DNA of 64,000 nt from Longicatena caecimuris (GTDB lineage Bacteria; Bacillota_I; Bacilli_A; Erysipelotrichales; Erysipelotrichaceae). The stretch covers positions 42,471-106,470 of the forward strand of contig NZ_SMBP01000010.1 of NCBI RefSeq assembly GCF_004341945.1, written 5' to 3'. The position numbers and the translations under genes were made by a program. This document shows, piece after piece, positions 62,801-64,000 of this stretch. The notes beneath the pieces are model-generated. The model did not search any database, was not told where the DNA came from, and was given only the letters and a program-made list of their open reading frames with translations. The number at the start of each line of letters is the position of its first letter. The first letter of the stretch is position 1.

Positions 62801-63829
62801 TTTCATAGCTGGCGTATCATATAACGTAAAGGTTTTTTGTTGTTTATTAAGCTCGGCAAAGTTTTCATCACTATTGTATGAGTAATAACCATCTTTATCG
62901 ATTTGCAATAATCCTTTCACATTTTCATATGATTTTTTTCCACCTGTAAAAATATTATTATTTAGATTGGCAGGGTCAAATAAATAATCAAGTATATCAA
63001 AGTCTTGTACAAAAATATTACTATTTGTGCTATCCTTGTCACCACTTAAGCTAGAACTTTTTAATCTAGGGTATCCATCCTTATTGGTATTCCCATTTTT
63101 ATATAAGACATTTTCAACAATTCCTTGTTTCGGGGTAGAGGAACTATCCGTTGTATTTGCCCAACCATAATTCGAGCCGATTCCAAATAGCAATCCATGA
63201 CGAACACCAACATCTACACCTTTAAAGCCATTGATGCCATATAAACGATATTCCTCTTTAAATATATTATCGGGATCATTTTCATTCGTTATCCAATAAT
63301 CAAACAGATCAATTTTTGTACTTGATGGGCTAATTCCCTTAATCGTATGATCTGCCAGCGATTGCAACGCGATGTCGGTTTCTTGAAAACAAACAGTACA
63401 GGACAATTCTGCGGCTTCTTCTGATAAATGATACGTTGGATCAACAATCGTCGCTGAAATAACATAGTTTCCTGTCCAGATAGGTTCTGGTATCTCGGTT
63501 ACATCCCATGCTATTTTAAGTGGTTTTTGTCCACCATTCTCATGTACAAGAATTTCAGAAGGCAGCAACGTCAGTAACTGACGGTGTGATATCGGATTCT
63601 TTTGACTTGCCCCTGACACAGGCAATTCCCAATCTTGCTTTTCCGTTTTAACGATATTTACATCCTTTGGCCAACTCCATTGATAGATCATAGAGGTCGT
63701 GGTGCTAACATCTTCTGTCTCACTGGCATAAAGTACATCAACTTTTGTAAAATGAGTCATCGCACAGACATCTGCTAATAATAGAAAAGAACAAAAACCT
63801 AATAGCAATTTTTTAATATTCTTACTCAT
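59888..63829 (-). CDS. Fibro-slime-domain pilus tip protein
   Basis: 1313 residues. Signal peptide about 1-34. A fibro-slime/PA14-like domain (about 170-515) carries the signature 'GDDDVWVFIDGVLVGDVGG', a carbohydrate-binding-like fold. Several SpaA/Cna-B domains follow ('TSLIKTDENGKALENATFSLY', shortened TSLIKTDENG; 'LLVQKLDAAQEPLTGAEFAMY'; 'FRFIKTTNKQVPLAGAGFVLY'). LPSTG lies at 1277-1281, then a membrane helix and 'RTRREGG'. It is the first gene of the pilus operon and its large N-terminal head suggests the tip adhesin, perhaps binding host or microbial glycans (inference). GAAAGGAG precedes the ATG. Confidence 0.88.
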   Translation of the reverse strand: MSKNIKKLLLGFCSFLLLADVCAMTHFTKVDVLYASETEDVSTTTSMIYQWSWPKDVNIVKTEKQDWELPVSGASQKNPISHRQLLTLLPSEILVHENGGQKPLKIAWDVTEIPEPIWTGNYVISATIVDPTYHLSEEAAELSCTVCFQETDIALQSLADHTIKGISPSSTKIDLFDYWITNENDPDNIFKEEYRLYGINGFKGVDVGVRHGLLFGIGSNYGWANTTDSSSTPKQGIVENVLYKNGNTNKDGYPRLKSSSLSGDKDSTNSNIFVQDFDILDYLFDPANLNNNIFTGGKKSYENVKGLLQIDKDGYYSYNSDENFAELNKQQKTFTLYDTPAMKENKGLSGGQFFPLNSASDMFQETNGKLSSKILSEVDAKLNHYFGLTMTTSFVQQKGGTNRGKPVTYSFMGDDDVWVFIDGVLVGDVGGCHAATNLDINFQTGEVRVYGNIGTNFDKRTTIKAAFEAAGKATTTGFSGNTFADDTIHTLKFFYLERGHAQANLRLRYNLIPKTETSLIKTDENGKALENATFSLYQADASYQTLNEVSKIITDKNGYAAFMDDEGNPFTLESLKNISNYFVLKESGTPQGYRQTKDIQLQFVKAGSNYALKVNNQWNSGAFARTNIAPTFNLKTIKKKDGSSLNYDSTYITLSSGIIFAVVMKNDNGVWKPVYGNDADGWKVAKDGSFTSLKTAIRKNPNVLVEKGMTGENRKNIPLPGNINAYDFAGGSDFKIAYYYSMESSVDEINYTYEIDELDVATGYSYTYGATLQITDVADTLLVQKLDAAQEPLTGAEFAMYEESGLNVKEDGTYTINSGAKVLQTVTTKNLTEALDGVTLRGGAKFAVSAGTYYIIETKAPAGYVKNDLVVKVVVDTNGVSVNANRENDGIYVKKGIDSLYSSMLQYADADGIDATLHGLKMQLETTDNLDGTWNKQPDSTHLQYTATGYDSITGKAYLGTDVGWSRLNLQQCLEHDSASVNANKQKLNSTNVAGSFKDQTIVQVTNQKVSSLEIKKQVDGEATSSAFTFKIKLTEPKAQSYTAEIYNASGNLIQTMTIDKEATFSLKDKETLRIPTMNYQTSYEIAEINIPASYDVSVQVNQGEVKKQTSINGTIAYGENLVVFTNTVHSKADFRFIKTTNKQVPLAGAGFVLYELNCTEDTHDHANEKISVDQYGQLKDTTEKCWKKFADTNSVAATGEVLFHDLNTQMEYRLIEYKAPSGYLQPDGQWKLSYDTQTKKFIVNGIVGSVTGTPAFEKINMSSADYRLPNYQPNDLPSTGHGGNTIAYVIGGILLMLGGFGMYRYRTRREGG

Positions 63830-64000
63830 AAAGCGTCTCCTTTCTCACGTTTTACAAACGATGAAGTAAACCTTTTTATGCCATTACATTAAAGAATATA
63901 TACAAAGAGGCTGTAACGAATAAGAAATAGCCTCACAAATAAAAATACGTCAAACTCATAAGAGAATGGCGTATTTTTTTGGTATAATTTAACTATGGAA
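63830..64000. other. Upstream region of the pilus operon with two hairpins
   Basis: GAGGCT/AGCCTC at about 63906-63932 and AAAAATACG/CGTATTTTT at about 63945-63979 are inverted repeats. The second has a T-run on the plus strand and could terminate an adjoining gene. TATAAT at about 63982 and an ATG at 63995 may begin another gene beyond the window. No clear pilus promoter was identified. Confidence 0.35.

Overview
The window is AT-rich and reads like a gut-dwelling low-GC Bacillota, most plausibly an Erysipelotrichales-type commensal. This rests on gene content: Gram-positive LPXTG pili with class C sortases, AGGAGG-type ribosome binding sites, lipobox substrate-binding proteins, PRD and CcpA-type control, and two GH112 phosphorylases for host glycans. 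The taxon is an inference, since no rRNA or tRNA lies in the window. TAA, TAG and TGA all appear as ordinary stops.

Left part (1-34 kb), mostly housekeeping and accessory genes. In order: the 5' part of a DUF349 protein; a DUF4314 protein; a lone PTS EIIA behind a multidomain PRD regulator; a VOC protein; a class Ia ribonucleotide reductase operon (nrdA-nrdB); an unknown membrane-anchored protein; a two-gene accessory operon sharing a GD[DN]SPIY motif; csoR-copA copper resistance with its promoter and operator; a YoaP-like acetyltransferase; a decayed IS with intact 36-bp ends; deoD; a secreted glucosaminidase; pepF; a cytosolic leucine-rich-repeat protein; a cold shock gene with a long leader; a 1.8-thousand-residue surface repeat protein cut from its signal peptide by an in-frame TAA; a BTAD regulator; an HD-domain protein; and a divergent MATE/MerR pair with a textbook 19-bp-spacer promoter.

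Middle part (34-47 kb), a host-glycan locus. A minus-strand operon encodes a lipoprotein binding protein, two permeases, a GH112 galacto-N-biose/lacto-N-biose phosphorylase, a tiny membrane protein and an MsmK-type ATPase. Its promoter contains a CcpA cre-like site. Around it lie an anaerobic sulfatase-maturating radical SAM enzyme, a divergent Cys-type sulfatase without a signal peptide, a second GH112 enzyme and an AraC regulator. The simplest reading is import of (possibly sulfated) mucin or milk disaccharides, desulfation in the cytosol and phosphorolysis. Kinase and uridylyltransferase steps are not in the window.

Right part (47-64 kb), cell envelope. An alpha/beta hydrolase, a membrane-fused MurF and Ddl form one operon. 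A response regulator/histidine kinase pair follows. Then comes a sortase-assembled pilus operon: fibro-slime tip protein, backbone pilin, two sortases and a second large adhesin whose C-terminal part is paralogous to that of the first tip protein.

The strongest points for a second look are the cytosolic sulfatase plus GH112 locus, the in-frame stop in the giant surface gene, the two-headed pilus operon, the GD[DN]SPIY gene pair and several regulatory sites.
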